From Actinostola sp. cb2023 (lineage: Eukaryota > Cnidaria > Anthozoa > Actiniaria > Actinostolidae), in NCBI GenBank assembly GCA_033675265.1, contig JAUJYZ010000313.1, positions 18,771 through 82,770 of the forward strand: DNA of 64,000 nucleotides. The letters are read 5' to 3'. Both the position numbers and the translations under genes were made by a program. Positions 52,320 through 62,946 of this stretch are shown one piece after another; position 1 is the stretch's first letter; each line of letters opens with the position of its first letter. The notes beneath the pieces are model-generated. The model was given only the letters and a program-made list of their open reading frames with translations, searched no databases and was not told where the DNA came from.

Positions 52320-52924
52320 TTGCAACACTTCTCAACCAAATGGCTTCGCAAAAGTTCCCAAATCAAGACGTTACGATTGGCTTACTTGGTTTTGTCTTTG
52401 TCATCTCTGGTCTTCCAACCACTGTTCTTGCTGGTATATGGCTGGACAGAACCCTAGCGTACAAACGTGGTACCATCTTCTTACTCTCCACAGCCTTCCT
52501 GGCAATGGTAGCGTTCACAATCACCTTGGAATTCGCGCAAAGCATCTATGGACTCTTTCTTGTCCTCGCTGTCCTTGGATTCTGCTCAACGTCCTTCCTC
52601 CCCCTGGGGTTTGAGTTTGCTGCCGAAATTACTTACCCCGTCCCCGAGGGAACCTCTGCAGGGATCCTCAACGCTGGTGCCCAGTGCTTTGGTATATTTT
52701 TCATTGTACTGATTGGTGATTTAGTAGAGAAGGCGGGTGCTGTGGTTGGGAATCTTGTCCTTAGTGGTGCGTTGTTGCTTGGTGTTGGTCTGCTTCCTTT
52801 GGTAAGGGCCGACTTACAAAGACGATCAGTCGATATGTATGGAGATGACATTGATTCGAATTTACCGGATTCAGAGCATTATGGGTCTAGTTACCAGCAG
52901 ATACCCTTGGTGGTGTCAGACTGA

Positions 52925-53552
52925 TAGTATGCGAGGTGAATACAATCAAACTTTTGAAAATTCCGTGATTTTTAACTCGAGTTTCGTGGATTATGTAATC
53001 CACGAGTTATAGGGATGACATTGGGACAATTTTGGGATCACTCACTCACTTGGCTGTAAACTTTCATTGCATTGCCGCTGAAGTGCGTCGCAGGCTCACA
53101 ACTTTAGGGGGAAGGTGTGGTAATCCACGAGTTGACCAACATACGGGTGCCTTCTGTTTTTCACTTTTGCTGGAAAAAGTTCCAAAAACTACACACGCGA
53201 GATTGGAGATGGGGAGCAAGGGAACCGGGCGCTACACTCAGATCTTCCTCCCTAGTGTATAGAATATAGAATGCAGTAAGAAGTGACTGTGAGACTCGTT
53301 TCCCCACTAGGAGTACTGCTATACACTAATGAGATTTGCCTGGATTTTGTTTGTTTTTCTTTGCACATTTTTCACATTATTTTCCATATTGTGTAATTTA
53401 TGAAAAACAAACATTAAACATCTATGTTTTGTTTGGAACTTTCTCAGAGGTCCCAAGCAATCGCCATGCAGAGTAACGAATCAGTGTATAAATGCTTGCA
53501 AGAGGTTCGACTGTCACTCAAGGCCCGAGTGAGGTTGCGTTCAATAGGCACC
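52925..53552. other. 3' flank of the FLVCR-like gene
   Basis: No gene is supported. CTCGTGGATTATGTAATCCACGAGTT at 52983-53008 contains a near-perfect hairpin that recurs in part at 53121-53134. Confidence 0.4.
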
Positions 53553-54028
53553 TAGCCTGCGAATACAGCCGCTTTTTCGCGGTCGCGCCACAGGGTCTCC
53601 AAAGAAGCGTCTGCGTTGTCAGTGCAGAATTCCTGTACTGTGACCTCTGAGGTCATGACAGCTCGTGTTGTAAATCTGATACAACACACCGCTCATGTTG
53701 TGAACACTACTTCCAAACGGCCCGAGTTTGTTGATTCGGCAATCAAAATTATTGCAGAACATGATTTTATTCATCTGTGCATATGATAAGTCCGATACAA
53801 TCGCCTGCGGCTCGACATTGTAATATTTTGTTCTGGTCGTTCTGGTTTCGGTGAGCTTAATTTATGCAAATAATGCGATTACCAGCGAGCTAACCAATCA
53901 GCTTCTTTGACCAGAATCGGGTCAAAAATGACATCACAGCTGTACAGGAATGTTGCACTCACAACGCAGACGCTTCTTTCGGGAGATCCCTGTGGCGAGC
54001 GTAAAAAAGGGGCTGTATCCGCAGGCTA
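53553..54028. mobile_element. Foldback element with TAGCCTGCGAATACAGCC ends
   Basis: Left TAGCCTGCGAATACAGCC and right GGCTGTATCCGCAGGCTA are inverted, followed inward by matching GCGTCTGCGTTGT / ACAACGCAGACGC arms. The interior is unrelated sequence. Confidence 0.75.
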
Positions 54029-54031
54029 ATC

Positions 54032-54286
54032 ACAGGTAGCCCAAGCTGTGTAGATGTACATTATTATAAGAGAATGTATGTGGATAATGTCAATAAAATC
54101 AATAAAATAATAAAGTGAAAATGAAATCCTCTATAAAGTTCTGTGTATCTTCTTCAATTATTCCTTTATTGCCTGTGAAGATTTGAAGCGATTTAGACGA
54201 GAATTGAGCGAGTTATAGCCATTTTTTTTATTGACATTCTCCACATAAATTCTCTTATAATACACAGCTAATGGGCTACCTGTGGG
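54032..54286. mobile_element. Foldback element with CACAGGTAGCCCAAGCTGTG ends
   Basis: The left CAGGTAGCCCAAGCTGTGTA and right TACACAGCTAATGGGCTACC are inverted. TTATAAGAGAATGTATGTGG / CCACATAAATTCTCTTATAA continue the pairing. Confidence 0.75.
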
Positions 54287-54466
54287 CTAATAGGCACCAG
54301 GCATGATTTAAGGTGGCTCGAAAGTAGTTTTAATTTTTACTGATCACACTTCTACTTTTCATGCAGCGAATTTCTAAATCGCTCTAATCAAACAGTTTGA
54401 ATTCTGTATGTCTCAGCTACTTTGCCTTAGTATGTAGTTTATCATGCATATAGAGCTCATCGAAAT

Positions 54467-54678
54467 AGAGTACCGAAGTGTGACGTCACGAAAACAATAA
54501 TTTTCACTTTATCAACTTTCGAGCCGAAATTATAGTGATTTGTGTGGGGAAATTATATATTCAACTGGGCATATCTCAGCCACTATTTAACTGATTGCTT
54601 TCAAATTTGGCATGTAAGGATCGAAAGTTGATAAAACCCGAAAATTTTATTTTTATGACGTCATCACTTTGGTACTCT
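54467..54678. mobile_element. MITE, AGAGTACCGAAGTG family, copy 2
   Basis: Same ends as 11358-11700 with TGACGTCA just inside. It is shorter because part of the left arm is deleted. Confidence 0.85.
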
Positions 54679-55353
54679 ATCTTGAGATATTTTAGATTTC
54701 AACGATCTTTGTTTATCGTTGCCAAGGAAACCTCGATCGAGCTGAAATTGACATAATTCGAAATTTCCATCTCTGCCCAATAATTGGTGCAAACGTTGTT
54801 TTGATCAGTCTAGGTTAAGTCTATCAATTTGCCAAATGAAAAGTGGAAGTGTGTGGTCAGTAAAAAAATAAGTTACTGTGATATTTCTGTAAATAGCATG
54901 TCAATAGAATAAGAGAAATAACAGTTCAAACGTTATATGATGTTTATAACATAGCTTTGTAGAACAACGTACATGTCCCTAGTTATCATTTGCTGCATTT
55001 GTATACACAGAGGCTTAGCACACTAGGTGTGTAAACTAGGATGAGAAAAGAATAAAATACTTTGATTTGCTCTTTATTTTTCTCATTTGGTAAACATATG
55101 TACAATGAATAGAAATTACAAGTAACTCAAGTAACTCAATTAAGTAACTCGATTAGACGAAGCGACAATGTAAAGTACATGTATATATACATTTGTATAC
55201 ATCTACTTCAAAATTAACCTCGCATCAGTCAAAGCAACAAGCGTCAAATCTGAAGACCAAAGTGAATGCTGGTTTGTGCTGGCAAGTATTTAAATCACAA
55301 TAATATTGTTTCTATAGAACTAATTACAAAATGTGAATATTTTTACATGCATA
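54679..55353. other. Gene-free stretch
   Basis: AT-rich sequence, no gene recognised. AAGTAACTC repeats occur near 55120-55150. Confidence 0.4.
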
Positions 55354-55602
55354 TAGTCATTCTCAAAAAGGTTGTCCAGTTGAAAAGACTACAATAAAGT
55401 CACGTGATTCATTATGTTTTCAATTTCTGCGCGCAGAACTGCGAGTTGATACCAGCGGCATTACATTCAGTTCTCACAATGCCGTGTACTTTTGCATCTC
55501 AAATTGAAATTCCACGCAAGGAAATTGAAAACATAATGAATCACGTGACTTTATTGTAGTATTGTAGTCTTTTTATCTGGACAACCTTTTTGAGAATGAC
55601 TG
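55354..55602. mobile_element. Mariner-type MITE with (T/C)AGTCATTCTCAAAAAGG ends
   Basis: Ends are inverted and TA-flanked. Inner arms contain ACAATAAAGTCACGTGATTC and the inverse, then TGCGCGCAG. The CAGTCATT start is shared with the element at 40912-41191. Confidence 0.85.
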
Positions 55603-57725
55603 TATGTTTGTTTGCATACCATATCACATTTCGTTTCATAGAAAATAGGTCTGATTTGAATACTGATTTGCCAGCACATAACCAGTATTGACTTTGGTCT
55701 TGGCTTGACGCTTGTTGCTTTGAATGCAATCATGGTTTTTTTATACACCTATTTCAATTATGTTAGTACCCCGAAAAGGGTGAAAGGTGTGACCCTGAAG
55801 GATCATGAGAGTTTCCATTTGCAGCCATATTCTTCAGGAATGTCTTTACAAGAACACTGTGGTGAAGAATATTCAAGTGACATTCAAAATGAGATGGCCG
55901 AATTTTTTGTCAAAATGTCAGGAAATTTAGTATACAGTATCTCCCATGATTCTCTGGGGTCGCACCTTTGTGAGTCAAGGGCGACTATCTTAATTGAATT
56001 AGGTATATCATAGAGAATTTAAGCTGGTTTTCACTATTGGCATCAGAATAAACACAAGCACCAGGACACAAACTCAGCACACCATTTATACAATAAGTGT
56101 GAGAAAAGACACCGTTAATGAGCAATACATTACTGAGTCTGTGTATGTTGCTTGTGCGAGCCAGGCTTTAGTACAAATGGTAGATACTATCTACTTACTC
56201 ATAATTAAGAAACAGATTATTGTCAACTCTCTCAGAGAAAGACATATCAGAATATCTCTTCATTCAGCAAGTTAAAGTAATCCAGGGATTTGAAGAGGTT
56301 GCACAAGAAACGGTATAAGTTTCGAATCCAAATTCTCCATTTCATTTCAAAAAGCCTGCATGAAGATCACTTTGATTTTGATCAGAGATCAGTTCTTGCA
56401 CAGACCCCTTCATTCTACAAGGTGCAGGATTGCAGTTGTTGTTGCAGAAAGATTATGCAAATTAAGGAAATTGACACACAACTTTGTTCATTGTTTTCAA
56501 ATAAATTACCTGAGCTTGCATAATTTTTCCACAATCCCGCACCTCACTCCCTTCATTTATCATGAAACACATTTATTTATAAAACAAACAGAAGACAGGC
56601 ATCTATCTAAGCAAGCTCTCTGTCCCTAGAGATGGTTGCCAACGAAATAGAAAATATTCTAATCACATTTAAATTTATACATTATATGTATGCTAACAAT
56701 TTCTCAAAATTGACCACTTTCAGATTTTGTTTAACAACTATTCGGTCAGAAACAGTTATCTGATTGGTGATCAACTTATATTTTAATATACACTGTACAT
56801 GTATTACCACTGATTGGAAAAGCTATGAATAGCGAGTATTAAAATAAGTTATTGCATGAAGTAACTACACGTATATATAGCTATAATTGCATAATCGTTG
56901 TCAGGTTGAAAATCATAAATCATAGAAGCTGAGACCGCAAGGATGGATGGGAAATCAGTTCATGACCCGCATTACATACAGATATATTCAATGTTCTCAT
57001 AGTTTTTAAGGTATATGAGCTATTTAACTAAGATCCTACAAGTCTGGATAAAAAGGTCGATCATTTGATGGTGTTATTTGAGAGTTTTAATTTCCCAGAA
57101 TTCCTTTTGGTCATAGCTTTCATGATTTTCAACCTGACAACGATTATGCAATTTAATAGCTATATGCCCATATTTTGTAACAAATGTCGGGGAGCAACAT
57201 AATGATATATAAATGCTACTGTTTGCATTACTACATGACCACCTGAGTCACGTCTTATAGGTAGTTAGACTTGAGAGAGAAGCCGCTTTTGGAATGTTTG
57301 ATGGTTGTGATTGATGGCAGTGTATTGCAAACTTACCAGTCGCAACATTCATCTAGGGTGGTCACAGCATTGCAAAGCGTTAACACTGTATTTATACAGA
57401 TATTGTTAAAGTACATGTTGTCAAACTGTACACTATGTCATACTACTGGTATTTTGCATCTAACAACAACGTAGTGGCAAAACATAGGTCCAAAAAGTGC
57501 CTAGTTGTTTCTAAAGCATAGTAAATATAATGTCAATTCTCATGACTCAACTTCAAAAAAAAATGAATAGCATGTCTTATTAGAATGGTAATAGTAATTG
57601 GATGGATGGAAAGAATCCTTGCATGTAGCAACTTGCATACTGGCTGTCTATAAGCATACACATTGTGTAGTACTCCACTACTGCCACACGTACACTCTGA
57701 GAATGAAATAATGTAAACACCTACG
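55603..57725. other. Gene-free stretch
   Basis: No exon pair or known domain is visible in either strand. Small open frames at 55705-56013 and 56290-56629 show no family similarity. Confidence 0.4.
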
Positions 57726-57843
57726 TAAAAGCCACACCCACGTATAAGCCACACCCACGTATAAGCCACACCCATGAAAAAGCCACACCCACCTATAAGC
57801 CACACCCATGAAAAAGCCACACCCATGTATAATAAGCCACAGC
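57726..57843. repeat. 17-bp minisatellite of CACCC boxes, about 7 copies
   Basis: The unit CCACACCCACGTATAAG has variant tails CATGAAAAAG and CCTATAAG. Each copy holds CCACACCC, the KLF/EKLF-type CACCC box. Confidence 0.85.
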
Positions 57844-57874
57844 CCGAGTTTGGCAACTTCAATTTTTGGAAGAA

Positions 57875-58236
57875 CAATGAGGGTTTATCATGTAATTTCA
57901 AAACTCATAGGACAAAAAATGATTATCTGGAAAGAGCTCATTGAAATTAGTAAAAATGTTAAGTTTGGAAAAGATCGCTCCACAAATTACGAAGATATGA
58001 ATTTTCAAAAATCGAAATTTTATATGAAAACCTATGGAAATTACGCTTGGAGGCAACTCTTGCCTCCAACAAAGGTTTTCATACAAAATTTCGATTTTTG
58101 AAAATTCATATCTTCGTAATTTGTGGCGCGGTCTTTTCCAAACTTCACATTTTTACTAATTTCAACGAGCTCTTTCCAGCTATGATAATCATTTGTTTGT
58201 CCTATGAGTTTTGAAATTATATGATAAACCCTCATT
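57875..58236. mobile_element. Foldback element with about 170-bp arms
   Basis: AATGAGGGTTTATCATGTAA and TATATGATAAACCCTCATT are inverted. Arms run through GAAGATATGAATTTTCAAAA and its inverse to the centre near 58050, with GGAGGCAACTCTTGCCTCC as the loop-side hairpin. Confidence 0.9.
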
Positions 58237-58373
58237 GAAGGGTTCCCTGCAAGAATGGAGTAAGTGACTTGTGATCAAAACCCAAATTTTCCTTTGAAAT
58301 TCAAAGAATCTCAAGGAGAATTTAGATTTTGATCAGAGATCACTTACGTTGTTCATGCAGGGAGCCCTTCAAT
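58236..58373. mobile_element. 138-bp foldback element directly abutting the previous one
   Basis: TTGAAGGGTTCCCTGCAAGA and CATGCAGGGAGCCCTTCAA are inverted ends. AGTGACTTGTGATCAAAA and TTTTGATCAGAGATCACT continue the pairing. Confidence 0.85.
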
Positions 58374-58480
58374 TATTTGTGAAAGAAATCGGAAACTTAC
58401 TTTCTTTGCTTCATTAAATGTATTCTAAACTCTCTGATATTGAAAGAAATGGTGAACACTTTACAGCGCAAAGCTCCAAA

Positions 58481-58760
58481 CTATGACCACCTTTAATGTA
58501 TTCGCATACTTTTGTCTCGCCATCCCGCTCCAATAGCTGATATCGAAGTTACACTCCAATGACTCTGGACAACGGTTTCAAGTCGAGGCTATCGGGTCAG
58601 AACAAAAACTTGACCCGATAGCCTCGACTTGAAACCTTTGTTCAGAGTCATTGGACTTCGATATCATCTATTAAGATCAGAGATAAGATTAGACAATCCT
58701 GCAAAGCTGATTGGATAATGGCCGAGACGAAAGTATGCGAATACATGATAGGTGGTCATA
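58481..58760. mobile_element. Foldback element with central perfect hairpin
   Basis: TATGACCACC...GTATTCGCATACTTT at the left is inverted at the right. The centre has GTCGAGGCTATCGGGTCA and its exact inverse about 13 bp apart. Confidence 0.8.
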
Positions 58761-60113
58761 CATTTGCACTTCATGCTGCAAAGTATTACAGACTACAATT
58801 TTAGCTCAAGATTGTTATTGGATAAACAATCTGACACCACCAGACAATAGAAGTTAATTTATGCAAATTTAGGTCACCATCTAAGGATTGTCCCGCTTAT
58901 AAGCTGCACCCCCAATTTTGGTAAAAAGATATGGCTTCTATGCATGTATTTACATTAATCTGTGCAATGGTACGAATGTACATTAGTGTATGACTGCTAT
59001 GATAGTGATGATACATGTACATGTTGGCATCTTTAAATAACATGACAAGTTGTATGACTGAGATACATGTAAACTATGTTACACACATGTACATCTATAA
59101 ATGTTGAAGTCGTAGTAAAGCATTATCAAGTTCTGGATTGGAAAGAGTTTCACTGACCGTGGAATTTAGTAGAGACGTTTTATGTTACATCTGCATGATA
59201 TCAAATCCATATACATTAATTAACACCATTTTTAGCACATGGATTACCAAACAAAGTCACTACGGCTCCGATTGCATCCCCATGGTGTCCATTGAATGAC
59301 ACCACATCATCATCATGGTTATGTATATTGTATGCCACCTGAATCATGCTGAACTTGATTGAGTGATTAGTAGTTCACTGATTCCAAATCTCCATCAGTT
59401 TCTTCATGCTGAACTTGAATTCTCACATTGAAAATAATCAGTTACATTTATGATTCTCACTACCTGTAAATAACAGCCATATACCAAGCTGCTTGGAGTG
59501 TAAATTCCAATGCACTGTCCTCCACTGTCCATGATAATCATGGCCACTAAGTAATGTCCACAAGTTAAAGTTCTGATTTAAACCAATATCATAATGTTGC
59601 CAGTATCCTTGAATATGATATGAGAAATCCAATAAATGATTGTCCAGCTCCCCAAAGAAATGCTATATAAACTGGCATTACAAACTTTGCAGTCCTGTAT
59701 ACAGCTGCTATTGTCGCACCTGGAAAGGAAAGAAAATGGGTTCAGTTTTGGTGGTTGTGTTGCCATAGAGAATACATGTGTAGCTAGTGCTGTTAGTAGA
59801 GAAATCCTTACAAAGGTGAAACGTCAGTAAAGTTTATAAGTAGATAGATTTCCATGCCGTATGGAACGAGCGCAGCGAGGTCCATACAAATGACCAAGAG
59901 CCAAATGTTTTCCCGTCCGGCCCAACTTACATTGTAACTCAGTCAATAAGCATTTTATCATATGACACAGTTTTTTGTTACAAAAAGTGATGAAAAAACC
60001 CTGTAAAACAAATAAATATAACATTTTAGGTTGGTCTGGACAGCTTTTTCCAGATCGGCTTACACCATCACGTCCGGACCCCATCATGTGACTTTTTCCA
60101 ATGGTTTTATTAA

Positions 60114-61284
60114 GGTATCAGGATATGTTTTTTTAGCAAAAATGTCCAAAATCGGATTTTTAAAGATTTTGAATAAGCTTTCCTTTTTGTATGACTTTCT
60201 TTAAAAGAAATTACAAATTTTAACGAATCAAGCAGAGAAAATGAAGATAACCAAAATCATGACTAATTTGCTACAGGAAACGATATGTCAACAGTAATTG
60301 GTTGGATTGTGACATCATTCGAAGCGCATCAGTACGTGACACTCATAACCACGCGGCGAATGATACAACAACTATACATAATAATTTTTTTAAACAACGA
60401 TACACTTTTGAACTTTTTACATGTAAAAGCAAATACACATCCTCAAGAAAACGTAAATCTTTATATTCTCATCCAAGAAGAAGATCGTTGACTTCGTCTT
60501 CAAAGAAACCGTTCCCAAACAGAGCAGAAAACCATACAAATACATACACACTAAAACATGCCCCGGCACCCGCAATACTCGAACAAGCCAGAGCACAATA
60601 AATTTACTGCAATATTTTGTCATTTGCATATGACCTGTCGACCTTTGTTGAATACTGACCAGATATCTTGACAAGTGGTTGACAGATTCAATTACGCTAG
60701 GTGTTGGATAAACATGGTGTGGCTTGATCTTCCAAAACAGTAATTGCGTCTTTTCTCGGAACTATTTCAGCGCTAAATGCACGTCTTTCGGAGGCTTAAT
60801 GTCGCTAGGGTTTCGATGGATTTCGCTGAAAATTGGCAAGGTGGCTCAGCAATAGTTGATCTAAAAAACGGTGTCTCCGATTTTTTCATGTTATTTTCGT
60901 TCAAACGTTATGGCCCTATTTGTTGACAACATAGCTCTAAAATCAATTGCTTAACTTTGGCGTAGGATTGCGGTTGATCTAAAACAGATATCGGAAAATT
61001 GAGACACCGTTTTGAAGTTCATTATCTCGAGAGTCTGTTAGTGTGTTTTTCGCAAGCATAACTTAAATTCCATGTGCAATCGAACTTTTAGAACGCACTA
61101 CGGTCGAATTTCACGTATACTCGCCTAACAATTTCTAAAATGCAAAATCTAAAAATATGAAAGTATACTCAAAAACTACATTTATTCAGCTTTCAGAAAA
61201 TGTATACTTTTTTGGTAAAATATTGTAAAGCGTGCGTGTTGTCGAAGTCCGAAGACATAGGGGTCCAAAACGTATCCTGATACC
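60114..61284. mobile_element. 1.17-kb DNA transposon remnant with TTAA duplications
   Basis: Ends GGTATCAGGATATGTTTTT and AAAACGTATCCTGATACC are inverted and bordered by TTAA at 60110-60113 and 61285-61288. TTAA targeting is characteristic of piggyBac and Kolobok elements. A CGGTGTCTCCGATTTT / CGGAAAATTGAGACACCGTTTT inner inverted pair is visible. No transposase frame is preserved. It lies in a TMEM170-like intron. Confidence 0.75.
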
Positions 61285-61560
61285 TTAAGAGCGCGCATAT
61301 TGTTTGCAAGCAAGAAATATTAAGCAAGAAAATATGTTTTTAACTCAGAGTACGAGGAGTCAGTAGAAATCCAACAATAGGCATGCAGTGCCACAGGGGA
61401 TTTCACCCTCTCCTGGGCTAGAACCCAGGGATTCTGGGCCAGTGGAGAGGACTGTATATATGATATCATGGCAGCCATATTGGTGCCTGATGGCTGCTAC
61501 ATGTTTGTATTATAAACCTCCATGGATTGATTGCGAACCAGCAACAGTATTAATAAATCA

Positions 61561-61898
61561 GGGGGGGGGGGGGGGTGAGTGGTGAGTGAAGAGAGGGGGG
61601 GGTGCGACAGACCTTTTTGGGGTTTGAAAATTCGCGGCTTGGGACTTTTGCGGTGTTATCAAATTTGCTGGTGGACTTTTTGATGATATAAAGATTTTTG
61701 CAAAGGACTTTTTTTTGGGGGTTGATAAAAATGATATCCTACCGTTCTTGATTTTTTATATTGGAGAAAGATTGGACTTTTGGGTGTCTTGTTTTTGCGT
61801 AATGAACTTTTTTTTCTTTTTTTGGGTTAAAACGTTGACCTCATTCGCACCTCCCCGTCACTGATACCCCTGAGTCCCCCCCCCCACCCCCCCCTTGG
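61561..61898. repeat. Poly-G block and poly-C block in inverted arrangement
   Basis: A run of 15 G and then 8 G at 61561-61609, and 10 C, A, 8 C at 61876-61894. Between them lie GGACTTTT-rich repeats. The two blocks could pair with each other or fold as G-quadruplexes on opposite strands. Confidence 0.7.
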
Positions 61899-62706
61899 GA
61901 CAGACGTTTGAATTCCACTGGTTGCCGACTTCTACTGAGATAATATCCTGACCCTGAAATGTAACAGTATATCTGTAACCGTGTGATGACTGGGGGTCCC
62001 ATCATGAGCATACGAAGGTTTTATTATTATTAATTATTTATCTGTTTCTAACATATATGTCGATGAACCGGCCGTCCTGGCTTTATTTGTAGACTTATGA
62101 AATATCACGTGGAAAACTTTTGCTTTCAGTGGTAAATAATCAGTGGAAAGCAACCATTGTTATGTGTTGTTGATATAAGTGGGTTGACCCCCCAGACCGA
62201 CAATCAAACTATTCAGTGAGTTGAGTATGGCTAATGTATCGATTTTTCATGCGTAGCAAGTACTAAATCATTAAAACACACCTTATTGCAGGGAATCCAT
62301 ATGTACTTATGAAGCTCAAGAATTATCTGTGATTCTTCAAACATTGATAATTTTAAAGTTTCCTTACTTGTGCGAACTCCGGCGTAATGGGTACAAGAAA
62401 CAACAATCCGATCACCAGAGGGAAACCTTCCCCTTGGATCTTACGAAGAGCTCCGAATGCTACCCACGCAGCTATACGTGGATAAAACCGAGCACCCAAG
62501 CACCACGGAAATTAGGTAACACATCCCTGACACAAGAAAGGACAATGGTTAATCACTATAACCACAGCGAGACAAGCATGACACACCATCAAAGGCCTAA
62601 AACTACTGCATCTGTTACCTGTAATACAATTATAGGCCCTGAACCCTTGTAACTTTCAGAACTGCAATACTCACGGCAAACGATTCGAGGTTTCTTTGGC
62701 GTCCAT

Positions 62707-62885
62707 CTTAGAAGAAGCATTGCTCTTCTAAAAAAATAATGCCTCGATCTCAAAGAAAAATTGAAAATCCTCGTCGTATGGATGTTTCCTTATTGAATGA
62801 TTCAGCATTTCTTTTGACTACAAGCTGTAAAACTTAAATTTGACACTAATTCTGTATGCACACCATCAAAGTGCGTCTTCGAAAG
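62707..62885. promoter_or_regulatory. Probable bidirectional promoter
   Basis: Only 179 bp lie between the TMEM170-like start codon (minus) and a candidate start codon on the plus strand. That spacing is typical of head-to-head pairs sharing a promoter. No TATA box is obvious. Confidence 0.35.
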
Positions 62886-62946
62886 ATGAGGGTCTGGACT
62901 CGAATCACTGCGAAGAGACTGGGACTACCTAAATATCTCTATGGGG
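62886..62946 (+). CDS. Candidate first exon of an unidentified gene
   Basis: ATG opens 20 codons reading MRVWTRITAKRLGLPKYLYG and stops at a good donor, GGGG|GTAAGGG, in phase 1. The Arg/Lys-rich, amphipathic start would suit a mitochondrial targeting peptide, but this is inference. The downstream exons were not found in the last kilobase, so the gene may continue outside the window. I do not recognise the family. Confidence 0.35.

Larger units (their letters stand above)
49841..52924 (+). pseudogene. FLVCR-type (SLC49) major-facilitator transporter, two exons, one frame break
   Basis: Twelve-helix plasma-membrane transporter of the FLVCR1/FLVCR2 family, which carries choline and related substrates or haem. 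Exons 49841-50620 and 52320-52924 join as TACTCAG|TTGCAACA in phase. Family hallmarks: YKRRWVMLAVFCLLSM, YGVSAFGVNCLSMVYM, PASWILDRYG, VPPRLAAVWFGQNE, then AYGIYAGVQYS, STSFLPLGFEFAAEITYP and EGTSAGILNAGAQ. About 460 codons, shorter N-terminus than vertebrate members. Between about 50365 and 50375 the frame slips by one base: upstream frame reads to PLIIPRSTENS, downstream homology resumes as VNNGFQMLYAGV. A single missing base would explain this. All else is intact, so a sequencing error, a recent null allele and a young pseudogene all remain possible. Homology to both FLVCR1 and FLVCR2 prevents a precise symbol. Confidence 0.85.
59589..62706 (-). pseudogene. TMEM170-like membrane protein, three exons, two frame breaks
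   Basis: Small three-helix membrane protein of the TMEM170A/B family; TMEM170A is linked to ER sheet and nuclear-envelope morphology. Exons (minus): 62675-62706 (start MDAKETSNRLP), 62368-62526, 59589-59719. The last exon is decisive: it reads through GATIAAVYRTAKFVM and GAGQSFIGFLISYSRILATL to the stop, matching the family ending in RILATL. The middle exon opens as LPNFRGAWVLGFIHV, slips one base near 62471-62480, then reads AAWVAFGALRK and FLVPITPEFAQ. Its donor CAA|GTAAGG joins the last exon one base out of phase. Two missing single bases would restore about 115 codons. This could be a pseudogene or local sequence error. The similarity of the middle exon to the family is weak but collinear. 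Confidence 0.65.

Noticed and set aside
59224..59346. Exon-like minus-strand segment reading VAYNIHNHDDDVVSFNGHHG with an upstream AG
   Set aside because: It lies downstream of the TMEM170-like stop codon, has no recognisable family, and CATCATCAT repeats bias the reading. It is most likely 3' UTR or flank.
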